Assembly (NCBI GenBank): GCA_039881145.1
Contig: JAYKKI010000023.1
Span: forward strand, 6,424,501 to 6,488,500
Source of the DNA: Druceiella hillmani
Lineage: Eukaryota > Arthropoda > Insecta > Lepidoptera > Hepialidae
DNA: 64,000 nt
Direction of reading: 5' to 3'
Shown here: positions 12,326 through 24,639 of the stretch, one piece after another
Layout: every line of letters begins with the position of its first letter
Numbering within the stretch: the stretch's first letter is position 1
Notes under the pieces: model-generated
Told to the model about the DNA's origin: nothing
What the model saw: the letters and a program-made list of their open reading frames with translations, nothing else
Databases searched by the model: none
Program-made: the position numbers and the translations under genes

Positions 12326-13700
12326 TAAATATATAAGGACACATACTTCAAAATCGATATTCGACACGATATATGAAATTTATTTCTTTCAAATATTTTT
12401 TCAGGCCTTCTAAAATGTTTAAGTAGTTACTATAGAAATCAATAAGTATTAATATTATATATTACTACTCCAATTTTAAAAAAATTATGTTAAGTTATTT
12501 TTATATGAAAACAGCTTTGATTCATAGATTGCAGGACACATAAATATTCTTTTTTTTCAGTGTGAGATTCAGAATGACACACATTGTGTACAGAATTACC
12601 TGAATGTACAAAATTAACAAAATATCTAAATTAGGAAGATTTCATTTTTGTTCAATTTCTTCTAACCCAGGAAATAGGAATTTGTTTATTAGTTTGTTTT
12701 TCATATATTATTAGGTAAATCTAAGTTTCATTGGCTAACTCTGCAAGGATATTTACTGTATTACACACGCAAGTTATCACTGAAATATTCTGACCTTAAA
12801 AAAATTAAGTGTGGAAGATATCTTGAAGGAATTTTTTATTCGAAGTAAAAGTTCTTTTTGGAAGCAATTACTAGAATGAATATATCAATAGTGGATCATG
12901 CATATCATTTTACTTCAGAGTAAGATTTAGTGATATAGAGTAGGTAGATAAAGAAGAACAAAATTCTTATGAACAATTTCTTTTTTTGCCCTTAGAAATG
13001 CAAAAGGTACCAATACATTTTTAACGAATTAGATGCGGGGGATGTCTAAGCCTATATCAATATAAACGTTAATATTTGTTAAACATAACAAATTGATTTT
13101 TTAACATATATTATTATTTAAAATGTATGTTAGGAAAACCAAATTCTATTGCTTATCGTGACAAACTTACTCATTTAAGGCAACATTTGATGACAAAACT
13201 TTGTCGTTTTAACCTTCAACTTTCGAGTGTTTCCTACTTCTAAAAATAAATAAAAATTTCGTATACTTATTTCTAATAATGTCAATAAGCAATAAATGTT
13301 ACCAGTTATTAAATGTAATTGGAATCGCAGTGGCTATAAAGTTAGGATAAAAATATTTCAAACCGAGCTGCCCATTCACGTTAATAATTAGAATTAAAAA
13401 CAAAAAAAATTCTGATTCAATAAATGCCAAACTACTAAAGAAATACGTACGTCATATTGCATAGTATGTTGTTGTATAAGAACAAAACGAGAGCCATTAG
13501 CGAGATGACTTTTAGTTGTTTTTTAAAATTTTTCCATTGACGGGTACGCAGTTGGCTGGCAATAAATGTCAGATATTTTCATCTGATTATAAAATCCAAT
13601 TATCTGAGCTGGATTACAGAAGGTAGGTTCCTATTATGGCCTTTAGATTAGGCGATTTTTTGTGTTATTTGTAAAGAAATATGTTTAAGAAATAGAGATA
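12326..13700. other. AT-rich non-coding DNA, nothing recognised
   Basis: No coherent frame, inverted-repeat element or tandem array seen. Confidence 0.45.
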
Positions 13701-13703
13701 GAG

Positions 13704-13706
<3 letters not shown>

Positions 13707-13788
<82 letters not shown>
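13707..13788. repeat. Compound (AT)n-(GT)n microsatellite
   Basis: About 56 bases of AT dinucleotides run directly into about 26 bases of GT dinucleotides. The overlapping frames that encode Tyr-Ile and Thr-His runs are artefacts of this tract. Confidence 0.97.
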
Positions 13789-14332
13789 AGAACACCATGT
13801 TCCTTCTCGCAATCGGTGCAGACCATGGAACGGATCGGTAGATGTCAAATAAAAATTTATTTTGGTGAGGTGACTGTAATAATAGAATGTGATACATCAA
13901 AAAAAAATATTTGTCTGCTTCTAACTCTTCTGCTTTAAGTAACACACTGATTGAAACAATTATTTATTTAAGCTCGTGATTAATTTATTTAAAATGTCTT
14001 TTCCTACATTACTATTTTTATAAAATTTGTACTTTATTTAAAATATCTTTTGTTGTTTTGTAAATGTTTAAAAAACTGGAACCGTTTTAATAACTGTACA
14101 TAATTACATTGAATATCAATTTTTCTTCAATTGCATAAAGGAAAATACTCATGTGCGCTTGTACGAAGTGCATAAACTTTTGAAGAATTCGAAATGTACT
14201 GAGTTTTAAAAAGGCATAAAAATCGGTGAACCAGTTTATAAATTGAGTTCATATATAAGATGTAATTTACAAATTAAAAATGAAATTTCTTTATTTTGAA
14301 ATTTTCTATGCATTTGAATGCATCAAAATATC

Positions 14333-14447
<115 letters not shown>

Positions 14448-14674
14448 ACTTTAAGAAGTTTACGCGACTATTACGTTCTGTGTTATATTCATCTCCATTG
14501 TGTTAAAACCCTAACAAATTTTAAATATACTACATAACCTCATTCACATCCTTTGAAGCAATAAAAAATTATATTTCAAAAACTTTTAGGAAAAAAAAAT
14601 TCAAAAGATATATGTCTACATCAAACCACATTTTTGTACTCGTTTTTAAATTACATAGTAATATTTCTTATCAA

Positions 14675-14955
14675 TAAAAAAATTCATATCGAAAATACAC
14701 AGGCATAGTAATACTGTCATCATTAAAAAAATCATACCAAAAATACACAGGCATAGTAATATTGTCACCAGTAAAAAAATTCATACCAAAAATACACAGA
14801 CATAGTAATATTGACATCAGTAAAAAAATTCATACGAAAAATAGACAGGCATAGTAATATTGTCACCAGTAAAAACATTCATACCAAAAATACACAGACA
14901 TAGCAATATTATCATCAGTAAAAAAAATCATACCAAAAATACAAAGGCATAGTAA
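14675..14955 (+). repeat. Minisatellite, ~49-bp unit, about six copies
   Basis: The unit contains AAAAATTCATACCAAAAATA, then CACAGGCATAGTAATATTG, then TCACCAGT or a TCATCAGT variant. About six copies follow head to tail, with point differences such as GACATAG for GGCATAG. Variants alternate between CACC and CATC forms, suggesting a higher-order pair at one stage. No coding potential. Confidence 0.93.
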
Positions 14956-14989
14956 TAATATAAACTACGTTTTCACAGAAAAGAAAACT

Positions 14990-17260
14990 TTATTGCCTTC
15001 AAAATTAAAGGCCAAAACAGTTTCAACTTCACTTTATTATAATATTTGCACATTTTAATTGAATTGTGAAATAACACCCCAGGAAACGTTATGAAAGGCG
15101 ATTAATGAAATCATGTACCTGGTTTGATTTAGGTCAAATTTATATTCTTTCAATTGACCCAACTTTATCTACTTCGGTAAAAGAGTGCCAGCATAAATAC
15201 AAGCGCCTAAATAACAACATAATTCAAAAAGCTCGTGTGGTATTATCGGCATTCATTTCCGGTTGGGTGCTTCAAGTTTATGTAAAGTAGGCTGATAGGC
15301 AACATTTAGCGGCCCGGAAATTTACAATATTATGATTACAACCGACAGTTGAACTCCGCTCAGTTTTCTGATAATTTTAAAACTCGTAGGATTGTCAGTA
15401 TAGGTCTAAAACTGCATTATATAATATTTAGTTTCAAATTATAGTTATTGTAGGTTTTTGTAATAAGGTCGTACGAGGACTATTACTGTACTATTGATTT
15501 TCGGCTATATTACAATATTTTAATGGTTATTAGTTGAAAACATCATCAATCAAATATTTAATTTAGCTCTATAAACGGAATGAAACTGACACAATAAGTA
15601 AATTGAAATCTACGAGGAATGCAAATTTATGGGAATAAAATTTAGAGGTAATGGAACAGGTGAGCTTTATTGATACCTCTGGGAAAAAATAAAAGCTATA
15701 GTTTTTGGTTTCCTTCGAGCTACTTATTAGTTAATATTCTTCCTGAGCGAAATTTGTAAGGAGATAATTGTTGAGAAACGTAAATATATGAAGTTATGAG
15801 TATACATAACTGACAGAATAAATTATGCTCTTAGGTGTACGTAATGGAGAACAAACTTATATCAAATAGATCGAGGGTATCTTTGTATAACGGTCTGTTG
15901 GTTACAATTATTTACGAAAGTGAGTATTGAAAATATGGAATAAAAATAAATGGAATGTGGGTGAAACAGTATTATTGAATGTTTACGATATGACTGTGAA
16001 GAAGAGAAATTAAAATTCATGTTGGGATGGACAAAAATGCTATGTCAAAAATTTTAGCAAAGAAAGATTGACAAAGAGGGACTTACAAAAAATGTGTAGG
16101 AAAAGGAAACGTAGGTAAACTATGATGATACTGAGAAAACAAATGAATAATAATAAGTAAATTGAAAAATGTATTCAGGAATGGTAGGTTAATAATGCAT
16201 GTATTAACAAGAGGCATTCTCCATCGGTAAATATTAGCAGGAGCTAGATTCCTTTTACTTATAAGCTTGCATGACGAATATAGAGGGATAATTAAAAGGT
16301 AATGTGAGAGACCATATACTGTTGTAACCTGATAATTCACTTCCTTTCATAGACTTTCACACTAACTTTTAAACTCAGTGACTTTCACACTGCTTATGTT
16401 TTTAATTTATATTTTATCACTATAATGTCGCATATATCATAAAATATGCAAATCTGAACAGTCTTCGATCCCGTCCCCCATTTTCACAAAATATTTTGGA
16501 CGTATGTATATAAAGGTAAGATTTTTATTATTATATAAGACCAGTTTTCGTTTTTGATAAAATTCATGTGATGTCTGCGTAGTATCGTCGGAATTTATAT
16601 AATAGTTTTCACGTAGCACCAACGTATTTTCATAAGCCATTATACTGTTAAGAATTAAAAACACATGTCCGATTATATCTCAATATCCCAGTGTGGTCTC
16701 ACTTCATGTCATTTTTAATGGAATACTGAACACCGGAAATGCGCAATTATGACTTACATTATGCAAACCGTTGTTTCATTTTATATTATCATTTTTATTT
16801 ATGACCCCTTTTCTTTTGGGACACACCTCCTTTTTTCTGCAATCATGATAAATTTAATATGATTCCATTAAATTCTGAAATACTTGTCCATACCATTACC
16901 ATTTACTGGAATTAGTGGTTTAAATAATTATTTATGAGATTAGCCAAATTACAGTTAATACGTATAAATATGGTGAAATGATAACGAGATCGTGCTCCTA
17001 AGTACGTCAGGCAAAAATCATCGGAAAAATTATAATGTCAGTTTGGTATAATTTTGTTTAATATTAATGGAATTTATAACTTATTATTACCAATATTTAT
17101 AACAGATTAGTAGTGTTTATAACTTAGCGTTTAATCCAAATTGTGGTTAAATTTTAAATTAATTGTCCGGGATATTTGTGATATTTGACTGGTTTCAATT
17201 TATTAAATCGATGAAATTCTATTTTTTATTTTGTTATCGAAAGAATCGTTGATTTCGTAA
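14990..17260. other. AT-rich non-coding DNA, nothing recognised
   Basis: Contains a 61-codon frame at 15,105-15,290 of fairly ordinary composition (FDLGQIYILSIDPTLSTS) but with no family I know, and three short AT-driven frames at 16,083-17,458. No gene is supported. Confidence 0.4.
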
Positions 17261-17274
17261 TATCTGTAATATCT

Positions 17275-17331
17275 ATTTGTATATTAAGACCTCTTCTCTC
17301 ATCATGAGAGAAGGGGTCTGAATATACAAAT
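17275..17331. repeat. 57-base palindrome (hairpin)
   Basis: Arms of 28 bases, 17,275-17,302 and 17,304-17,331, are near-perfect inverse complements: ATTTGTATATT ... GACC(T/C)C ... TCTCTCAT. A second small palindrome, ATATATACAAC/GTTGTATATAT, sits about 53 bases downstream (17,384-17,411). Confidence 0.85.
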
Positions 17332-17539
17332 CAAATAAAAGAACAGTTTTGCTTAAAACAAAGCGGTTATGAACAAAGTAAAATATATACAACTTTGTAG
17401 TTGTATATATGTAACTTTGTAGTTTACATTTCTGTAGTCTTCTTTCATAATTAACCATAATAAATGTGTAATTTTCTACTTATTCACTAAATGAGATATT
17501 TATGTTATTTTTAATATGTATTTTTATAATGGCAACATT

Positions 17540-17792
17540 GATTATATTCACAATTAAATGAAACTACGTGATGTATTATTTCTATTTTGTTTCAACTTTC
17601 TTTAAATTCTTTACCACGACATAGGTTTCGTTTTATTACAACATCTTCAGGTGGGCTATTAGCAAAGATCTTTGCTAATACCCCATCTGAAAATGTTGTA
17701 ATACAACGAAACCTAGATCGTGGTAAAGAACTTAAAGAAAGTAGAAATAATACTACATCACGTAGTTTCATTTCATTGTGAATGGCAACATT
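17540..17792. mobile_element. Palindromic repeat family P1, copy 1 (both arms)
   Basis: An almost complete 236-base inverted repeat. The left arm starts TTCACAATTAAATGAAAC at 17,547; the right arm is its complement and ends CATTGTGAA at 17,782. The centre is AGCAAAGATCTTTGCT. Each arm carries CCTAG or a variant next to TTTCGTTTTATTACAACAT or its complement, i.e. the hammerhead-like motif described in the findings. A 12-base direct repeat, AATGGCAACATT, lies at 17,528-17,539 and 17,781-17,792 and may be a target-site duplication. It has no coding capacity; the 64-codon frame across it is incidental. Confidence 0.9.
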
Positions 17793-17863
17793 TACAAATT
17801 TTTTTTGGAAAATACTAGCCTATCGATGTTCATATTTAAAGCAGCATACGTATGTATATGTAG

Positions 17864-17866
17864 ATA

Positions 17867-17905
<39 letters not shown>
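17864..17905. repeat. (AT)n microsatellite
   Basis: TA dinucleotide run of about 42 bases with one TG interruption. Confidence 0.95.
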
Positions 17906-17908
<3 letters not shown>

Positions 17909-19857
17909 TTTAGCTGTTGTAAATTAAAATCAAGGTTGCTTTATAAAATTCTCCTATATAATTACATTTGATAATTACATTTTTTTGCGGACGTAAACTA
18001 AAATCTGGCCCGGAATATACTTGAACGAGCTTCTTTACTTCTTATCTCATACTTTCGATGTAATGTAAATGAAATCGTGAAAAAATAAACCCGAATAATA
18101 TGGTAATGCAAATTAATACGCCGGAGGAAACAAATGTATCAAGAATATGTCATATTTTTCTTTATATTCGTTAATTTTAAAATTATGAAAATGCGAAATA
18201 ATATTACGGTTAATAATAATCATGAACGTTTATTATTTATTCAGTCTTGTTTCAATTAAAACATTAATTAATTATACAATTTTTATCAGCACTAAAGTAA
18301 CTTAAACTTTGAATAGTTAACTTCCTATAAAGCATTTGTCATTTTATTAAACAGTAGGTACTTTAAATTCCTGATATAAGTAAACATATTAATCACATTC
18401 TTTTATTATAGTAAGTACCTGAAGTATCTACAAACAAATTTACATACAAAATCTTTCTTCGTATAAATAAGGAGAACTTTTAATTACAATTTCTAATAGA
18501 AAAAAATAATTGTATAATAAAAAAATCATATTGTTAATAGAAATTATACCCTCGATGGCTTTCTATAGTTGCTGCGCAAAAGTTGTAGATATATTTGAAA
18601 CGAGGTCTAATCATCAACACGAATTTTGCAGTTAATCTGATTGGATGACTGAAAAAATGGTGGTGCTTACATGCGGTTTGGAACGTGGGTCAAGCTCGTG
18701 GCACACGGGATAAACGCGAGTTTAATACCGTAAAACACACTATTTCTAGAGATTCTCGTATCGAAAATGGGAGCATTTTTCGAGTTCTCTCAGTACGAGA
18801 TATTTCGACAAGATATCCTAACCACGATATATCGTTGGCATAACATATATAGATACCTAACATACATTGAATACCAGATATCTTTAATGGATAAACATAT
18901 CTATTGTTAAAATAGGTCCCATTTCTCCAGTCATTTTAACCTATATTTTAATATGTTCATTGGTTCTCTGGCTTTTGAACAGCTATATGTTTATTACAAA
19001 GTCATATTATAATATTATCTTGTTAGTATCACGATATAATTTGAGATGATTTGTGAAAAATAATTGTTATATATTGTAAAATATTCGTTCCTTCAATGGA
19101 CATGAGCAATACTTTTATAGATAAAAAAATTGTTGAAATTAGATTGTTCCTACGACTAGGTACATGAACCGATGTTATTATTGTTGGCGTCAATAAATTT
19201 AATTTATAACAGAGAACGATTGAAACATTGATATCGAATTAAACTGTCAGTTTAGCGCTGTTCAAACATTGATATCGAAACTTGTTAAAAGTTAGGGAGA
19301 GAGTTGATGGACGGAATGATTTATTAGTATCTAATCAGGTACTACTTTTCGAAGATTTAGCTTCATTTCTTGCCATCTGCAAACGAATAAGTACTGAAAT
19401 ATGATACAAAGTAGGTCGCTGTGTGAATTTTTAAAAAATAATATAACTGAAGTTGGTTATAAAAAAAATAAATTTTGAATTTCGATTAAATAAAGATTGT
19501 ATGAACATAAAAGGGTGCAAGTGTTTATTTTTTTAGTAAAGATATGCTACCAAGTTAAGGAAATAAATACATACACACATATAATACATAGGGTTAAATA
19601 TATTTCTATATAAATGTGTATAGCATGTATATATATATATCCGGTGATTTAAACTCAATTTTATTTTCAAAAAATGTTTACTATTGACACCCAACTTACG
19701 ATGCTTACTTGATAGTTGCATTGCAATTTTGGAAGAATTTTTCCAATTTTAGAGAAATATTTTACACCTATTAGAGGTTAGTTTTAAAAATAATCTATAT
19801 TTTAATTCTATGCTTTAGACCTTTTTATGTATTTATGAAGACATAACAAATTGTTCG
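17906..19857. other. AT-rich non-coding DNA, nothing recognised
   Basis: A slightly GC-richer patch at 18,640-18,720 has no coherent frame. A short AT run lies at 19,626-19,640. Confidence 0.45.
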
Positions 19858-19926
19858 GGATTAATTATGGAAATTAGTTTCAATTAATATGATAAACTAA
19901 TTGAAACTAATTTACATAATTAATCC
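19858..19926. repeat. 69-base palindrome (hairpin)
   Basis: Outer arms GGATTAATTATG and ATAATTAATCC and inner arms AAATTAGTTTCAATTA (19,871-19,886) and TAATTGAAACTAATTT (19,898-19,913) form one imperfect inverted repeat with an 11-base loop. It may be a miniature foldback element or a cruciform-prone site. Confidence 0.88.
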
Positions 19927-20229
19927 AGAATCTATATAAAACACGCAAAGGATATATTTTTGAAAAGCTTTTATATACGTATAACTAGTATAAAGTATTT
20001 TGACTGAAATTTTAAGGGCTCATTAGTTTAATAATTTCATATCGAATATCGGACTCTATTTTTTACTTTCGAATCCCTTTAATAATTTTTATTGAATTTT
20101 ATATTTTTACTATTTGATGTTTTCTGTTGTATTAATTTGCTTCTATTTGGTTTTGTTCCTTTTTATGTACTTTAATGCGAGCTAAATCTGTTAAAGAAAA
20201 AACAACTAAGGACAAATCAATAAAAATTT

Positions 20230-20542
20230 CTTGTGGGTAAGAACCATCGACTCAGCTCGAGCTTGCGTAGACATGAACGCATTGAGCGCCAAGCGACATT
20301 AAGGACGTTCGAAGAATTAAATCGTTTGTCTCTTCATCATGCATTATACTTTTAAATAAACTTTGGCATATTCCTTATAGCCTCCATTTTTGACGCAATA
20401 ACGTCTCACGCCGCAGGCCTGCGTGCACGGAACGCATTTCATCTCGCCATGCAACTTCAAGCTTTTCATCCCATTACCGAGAAAATTGTGAAAAGAAAGC
20501 TGGTAAAAAGAACATATTCTTTAGCTTTTGTCTACCCACAAG
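20230..20542. mobile_element. Candidate 313-bp miniature inverted-repeat element
   Basis: Perfect 10-base terminal inverted repeats CTTGTGGGTA (20,230-20,239) and TACCCACAAG (20,533-20,542) bound an interior that is clearly richer in GC and CpG than the flanks (for example 20,255-20,310 and 20,400-20,455). No target-site duplication could be matched. No coding frame. Superfamily unknown. Confidence 0.4.
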
Positions 20543-20911
20543 CAGTATATTTTTAAGAAGTTAATAAAATAAATGTATACAAAATAAATAAAAATAAAAT
20601 AATAAATTTATCGCACATCTCAAGTTACAACCAGTCTGTAAGAAGATTTTATGTGTTTCTTTATTAATCTCTTTTCATAATAGATGTCGTTAAAGAGGTT
20701 TTAGTAAAAAATTAAGTTTTCATTAGTTTATAATTAAGGCTAATGCATATATATTCTCTATCTTTCATTACATCAAAAGGGTATTTTGCTTAATGAGGTC
20801 GGATTTTTAGTGGTGTGTGCTTATTTTTTATATCATATCATACATAATCTTTGGTCGGTCTGTTTATAATTGTGTAACTTCTGAACGACTTGACGTATTG
20901 AGATCATATTC

Positions 20912-20913
<2 letters not shown>
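20543..20913. other. AT-rich non-coding DNA, nothing recognised
   Basis: No frame or repeat of note. Confidence 0.4.
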
Positions 20914-20949
<36 letters not shown>

Positions 20950-20972
20950 TGTATATATATATATATATATAT
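20914..20972. repeat. (AT)n microsatellite
   Basis: About 59 bases of AT dinucleotides interrupted by ATACATATATGT. Confidence 0.96.
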
Positions 20973-23039
20973 GGGTCGTAAATTCTCTCAGACCTTTAAA
21001 CCGATGTGAAAATAATCATTCCATGAATTGATTTAATTTCACAGATGAATGGTTCGCTACTCGTACTAAGCCAATTATCTACGGGACCGTTCCCAAATTA
21101 ATGCGCTTCATCTATATTCAATGATAGTTTCATCTTTATTTCTAGTATTTCAAAATTAATTTTTCTGCATATGCATAGTACTGGCGACATTACATTAATG
21201 TTTTAAGATTAAAATTGTCGGTAATAACCTTTTTTTACAGTACTATATTACACCAGTTACCAAGTGGCCTCTTTGATAGAGAAGAAGGAAAAAACTGAAA
21301 AGTTTTAATGAAATCGAATAAATAGACTAAAGGTGAAAGATAACAGAGTTAGTAGTAAGTAATTGCTAGAAATTATTTTATTTAATGGCTTTTCCATTCC
21401 CTTGCACATAAGAAGTTACATATAAGTCGATATCATAACCTAATCTATTATCAAGTATTAAGTATTTTATCTAGTATCAAGTATTTAATGTATTTTAAAA
21501 AAAGATATAGTTTGTATCCTAACAAAGACATTAGAAAAAGAGAGGAATATCGTTTTAATTCTTTGTTTTTTTAGAGTCCTATCGTAAAACAAAACGTCGA
21601 TCTAAGCCCTATCTTAGCCATAATAAAAATAAGTAATTTTTAGCTTAATTATTTTTATGAAACTCAATAGCGCGAAGCATGATCAGAGATATTTAAAATT
21701 TTTCGAGATAATTTTTAAAGCGAGAAGTAAGGAAAGTACATATAATTTTTAATTTTTTTTTCTAGCCTTTTTTCACCTTTTCATGACCAAATATTATAGG
21801 CTATATATTAATATACCATTACTAATATTTTTTGTCTGTATAATTGTACCAAACTTCACGATGATATTATCCATCATGGAGAAAACTAGCGGTGCACACG
21901 TAGCGGGATAGATGGCAACCAAGTATCACCATAGGGGTCCCGTATGAAACCACAAAATATAATGGTTAATGATTGCAGATGGTTGTTGGTGAGTCTCTAA
22001 TTAAATAGTAAGTTTGCTTAGACTAATTATTTTTAATCGTGTTTCTTAGAGGAATGTCAATACTTACGTGAATATTAAATTGTATGTGTTAAAAAAATTA
22101 TGTCTTTTCCAATACTTTTTTATAATAAAAGTAAGCAATTAATAATAATTTAAACTCAACTTAAACTAACAGAATCACTCATAGGTTTTAAAATAAGTTT
22201 ACCTATTTAAATTGGGTATTTGACTAAATTTTTTTTATTTCAATAATCACAAATTCAAGTTACAAGCTAAAGAAGAATAAAAAAAATTTTTTTTAACAAT
22301 CTTAAATATAGACCAAGTTATGAAAGTTTAAATTTAACCTTTAGAGAAGGACTGCAATATTGTGTTATGAGGTCATTTTTAATATTGCACATTATATTCT
22401 GCAAGAGGAAAAGAGACAGGGATATCCGTATCTTCAAATTTAGAAGCCTACAACTGGCTTATTTTTCAATCAATTTTTGTATTTTTTTCAAGACTGGTTT
22501 TTAATTAACTTATATTTTACAATATTGTACGAAAAATATAAAAATTTAGAATGAGTCAACTACCGTATTCCGATTGAATATTACTCTTTTCTACGTTGTT
22601 TTGTTGGGGTTAGAAAAACGTTAAAAAAGTAACAAAAATTAGAAGTAAATTTTTGCTAATTTACTTAATATTTATTTGTAATTTTTAATGTTTATTAAAT
22701 GTTATTCGCAATAGATATTATGACAAAATAAACTGCTTTTCTTACTTATTATTACGCAAGTACACGATTTTCAAAAGTCGTTTTGTGCGATTATGATTTC
22801 ACAAATCTGCTAAAACATATGTCCGTAATTTTTCTTTACACAGTTTTTATAAATTGATTTTACTAACTACTAAACCACTATCCAATTAAAAAATTTGGGT
22901 TATTTGATAAATAAAGTGATGAAGACGATGTGGAGAATCAGAATTTTTAATAATATGAATAATATACTGAAATATTGTCTAGGAAACACTACGAAAATAC
23001 AAAGATAATGCTAAGGTGGATGCTTAGCAGATACTTATC
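20973..23039. other. AT-rich non-coding DNA, nothing recognised
   Basis: No gene, tandem array or bounded element seen. A small GC-richer patch occurs at 21,890-21,950. Confidence 0.45.
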
Positions 23040-23043
23040 TTAA

Positions 23044-23246
23044 CGCTGACATGGTTAACTCGTAGACACCTACCATCATATAGAGACACGTAGGCACTTC
23101 GCGGTCGCGCTCGGCTGTCTGACAACCATCTGAGCACGCGCTAATAAGGTAATGAGAATGCGGCAGTTATAGTTTAAAAATTACTATTCAGTGTATATTT
23201 TTTAATTTTGTGTTGTTTATCAGACTACCATGTTAGCAGCTGAGGG
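23044..23246. mobile_element. piggyBac-like miniature element flanked by TTAA
   Basis: The segment is bounded by TTAA at 23,040-23,043 and 23,247-23,250, the target site of piggyBac-superfamily transposons. Its right end reads ACCATGTTAGCAGCTGAGGG before TTAA, so the outermost bases are AGGG, which is expected for this superfamily. The left end reads CGCTGACATGGTTA, sharing GCT(A/G)ACATGGT with the complement of the right end but with CGCT in place of the expected CCCT and a short gap. The interior is GC- and CpG-rich compared with the flanks. At 203 bases it has no transposase, so it would be non-autonomous. Confidence 0.5.
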
Positions 23247-23250
23247 TTAA

Positions 23251-24390
23251 CCAAATTACTTGGAATCACTCTGAAGTTATACTCTTTTGAAATAAAAAAA
23301 ACAATATTCAAATCGGTTCAAACATGTCTAACATTCATAAAAAATAAAACAATTGAGAACTTACTCATATCTGATAAAAACTACCTAAATGTCTAAATCG
23401 GCGTTGTGGAATAACGCAAAAAAAGCTTATTCAAATTAAATTACCAGAAACATTCCGGGAAATATAACCACCAAAATACCAAAATGCAATTTTTTGCGTT
23501 ATTTCGGTAAGGGTAAAATCCATTGATATGATTTTAATTTTTATTTATTTCATAGAAGTAACCCCTTAAATTGTATGAAGCCTCGCGGGTAACTGTTAAT
23601 AAAGTAATATTGACATTTAATAAAGTAAAATTATTCTTATAAAAGCAACAAATCTAAGTTAAAAATATGTTATTTCTTCAATATACGTTTGAATTCAATG
23701 ATGGAAATAATATTTTTAATAATTTTTATATGTATATGCAATTTGTGATTATGTAAAGACTAAAACTTTCCTACAAAGAAATATTTATAGTAGTAGATTA
23801 TTTAACCCTTTTTGCTTAACTCAAAAATATCAGACATTCCGAAAATATTTAAAGTAACAAAGAAAATTTTAGTACATGTACCCAATATTTAAGAAAATAT
23901 ATAATATATTTTCTTAAATACTGCAGTAAACTTATAATTTCCCCCTGTGTAACAGCACATTTTTCCTGAGACTTTTGGATATTTTATTTATTTTCCTGCA
24001 ATTTGCGAGAATTGGGTTACTTAAAATTGCCACGAAAAACAAAACCATGAATAGACTCTTGACCAACAGTAGAAGTGAGGTTCGGTGAATTTTAAAGTTA
24101 TAAGGAGAAGCATGATTGTAATGTGTTAAGTAAGGCAGTACTTTATTATTTATTTTTTATTTTGACGAACAATCAAATGGCGAACCTATTGCTACAGGAG
24201 CAATCCCTTACATTCGACCAGAATTACAATGCATTTCTAAAGTAATAGGATAGGTAGATAATGAAATTAAGAAAAAGCGTGCAAACAAAAGAAAAATCTA
24301 ATTTCATTTGTCGGGAGGGGCTTTCAATTAAGCGAAGGATTAAGAGAAAAGGATATGAAACAAAATGGAATGTAAAATGTAAAGTTAGAG
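23251..24390. other. AT-rich non-coding DNA with one hairpin
   Basis: A perfect palindrome with arms ATTTAAGAAAATATA (23,888-23,902) and TATATTTTCTTAAAT (23,905-23,919) is present. Nothing else recognised. Confidence 0.6.
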
Positions 24391-24396
24391 GAGGTA

Positions 24397-24538
24397 TTAT
24401 TTTTTACACGACTTTTGAATGAAGGACGCAAGTCTGGTGTCGGGATTGAGTTTGTTCCACATTTTGGCAGCATGACCAGTATACAAATGGTCACAGAAGT
24501 TATATATTTGGAGATAAGGAACGTGAGAAATTTCTCAG
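24397..24538 (-). pseudogene. Possible C-terminal remnant of a non-LTR reverse transcriptase
   Basis: On the minus strand, a frame reads DHLYTGHAAKMWNKLNPDTR and ends CKK-stop. The pattern A-K-x-W-N-x-L-x-x-x-x-R recalls the A-(K/V)-x-L-W-N-x-L-P-x-x-(I/T)-R motif near the C terminus of several insect non-LTR reverse transcriptases, where the frame also ends soon after. No upstream catalytic motif was found, so the identity rests on this short stretch. The longer open frames overlapping here on both strands are in other phases. Confidence 0.3.
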
Positions 24539-24639
24539 GACGTAGACTTCTGGCCACTTTCTGGACAAAAAATGTCAGGCTCTACATTGACACAAGGTTA
24601 GATCAATTGGGCGATTTTTGCCATAGATGAATTGTGAGA

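Noticed and set aside
17587..17781. 64-codon open frame across P1 copy 1
   Set aside because: The sequence is a palindromic repeat; the frame is not kept in the other copies.
24324..24630. 77- and 71-codon frames on opposite strands as genes
   Set aside because: They overlap each other and a third phase that holds the only recognisable motif (A-K-M-W-N-K-L).
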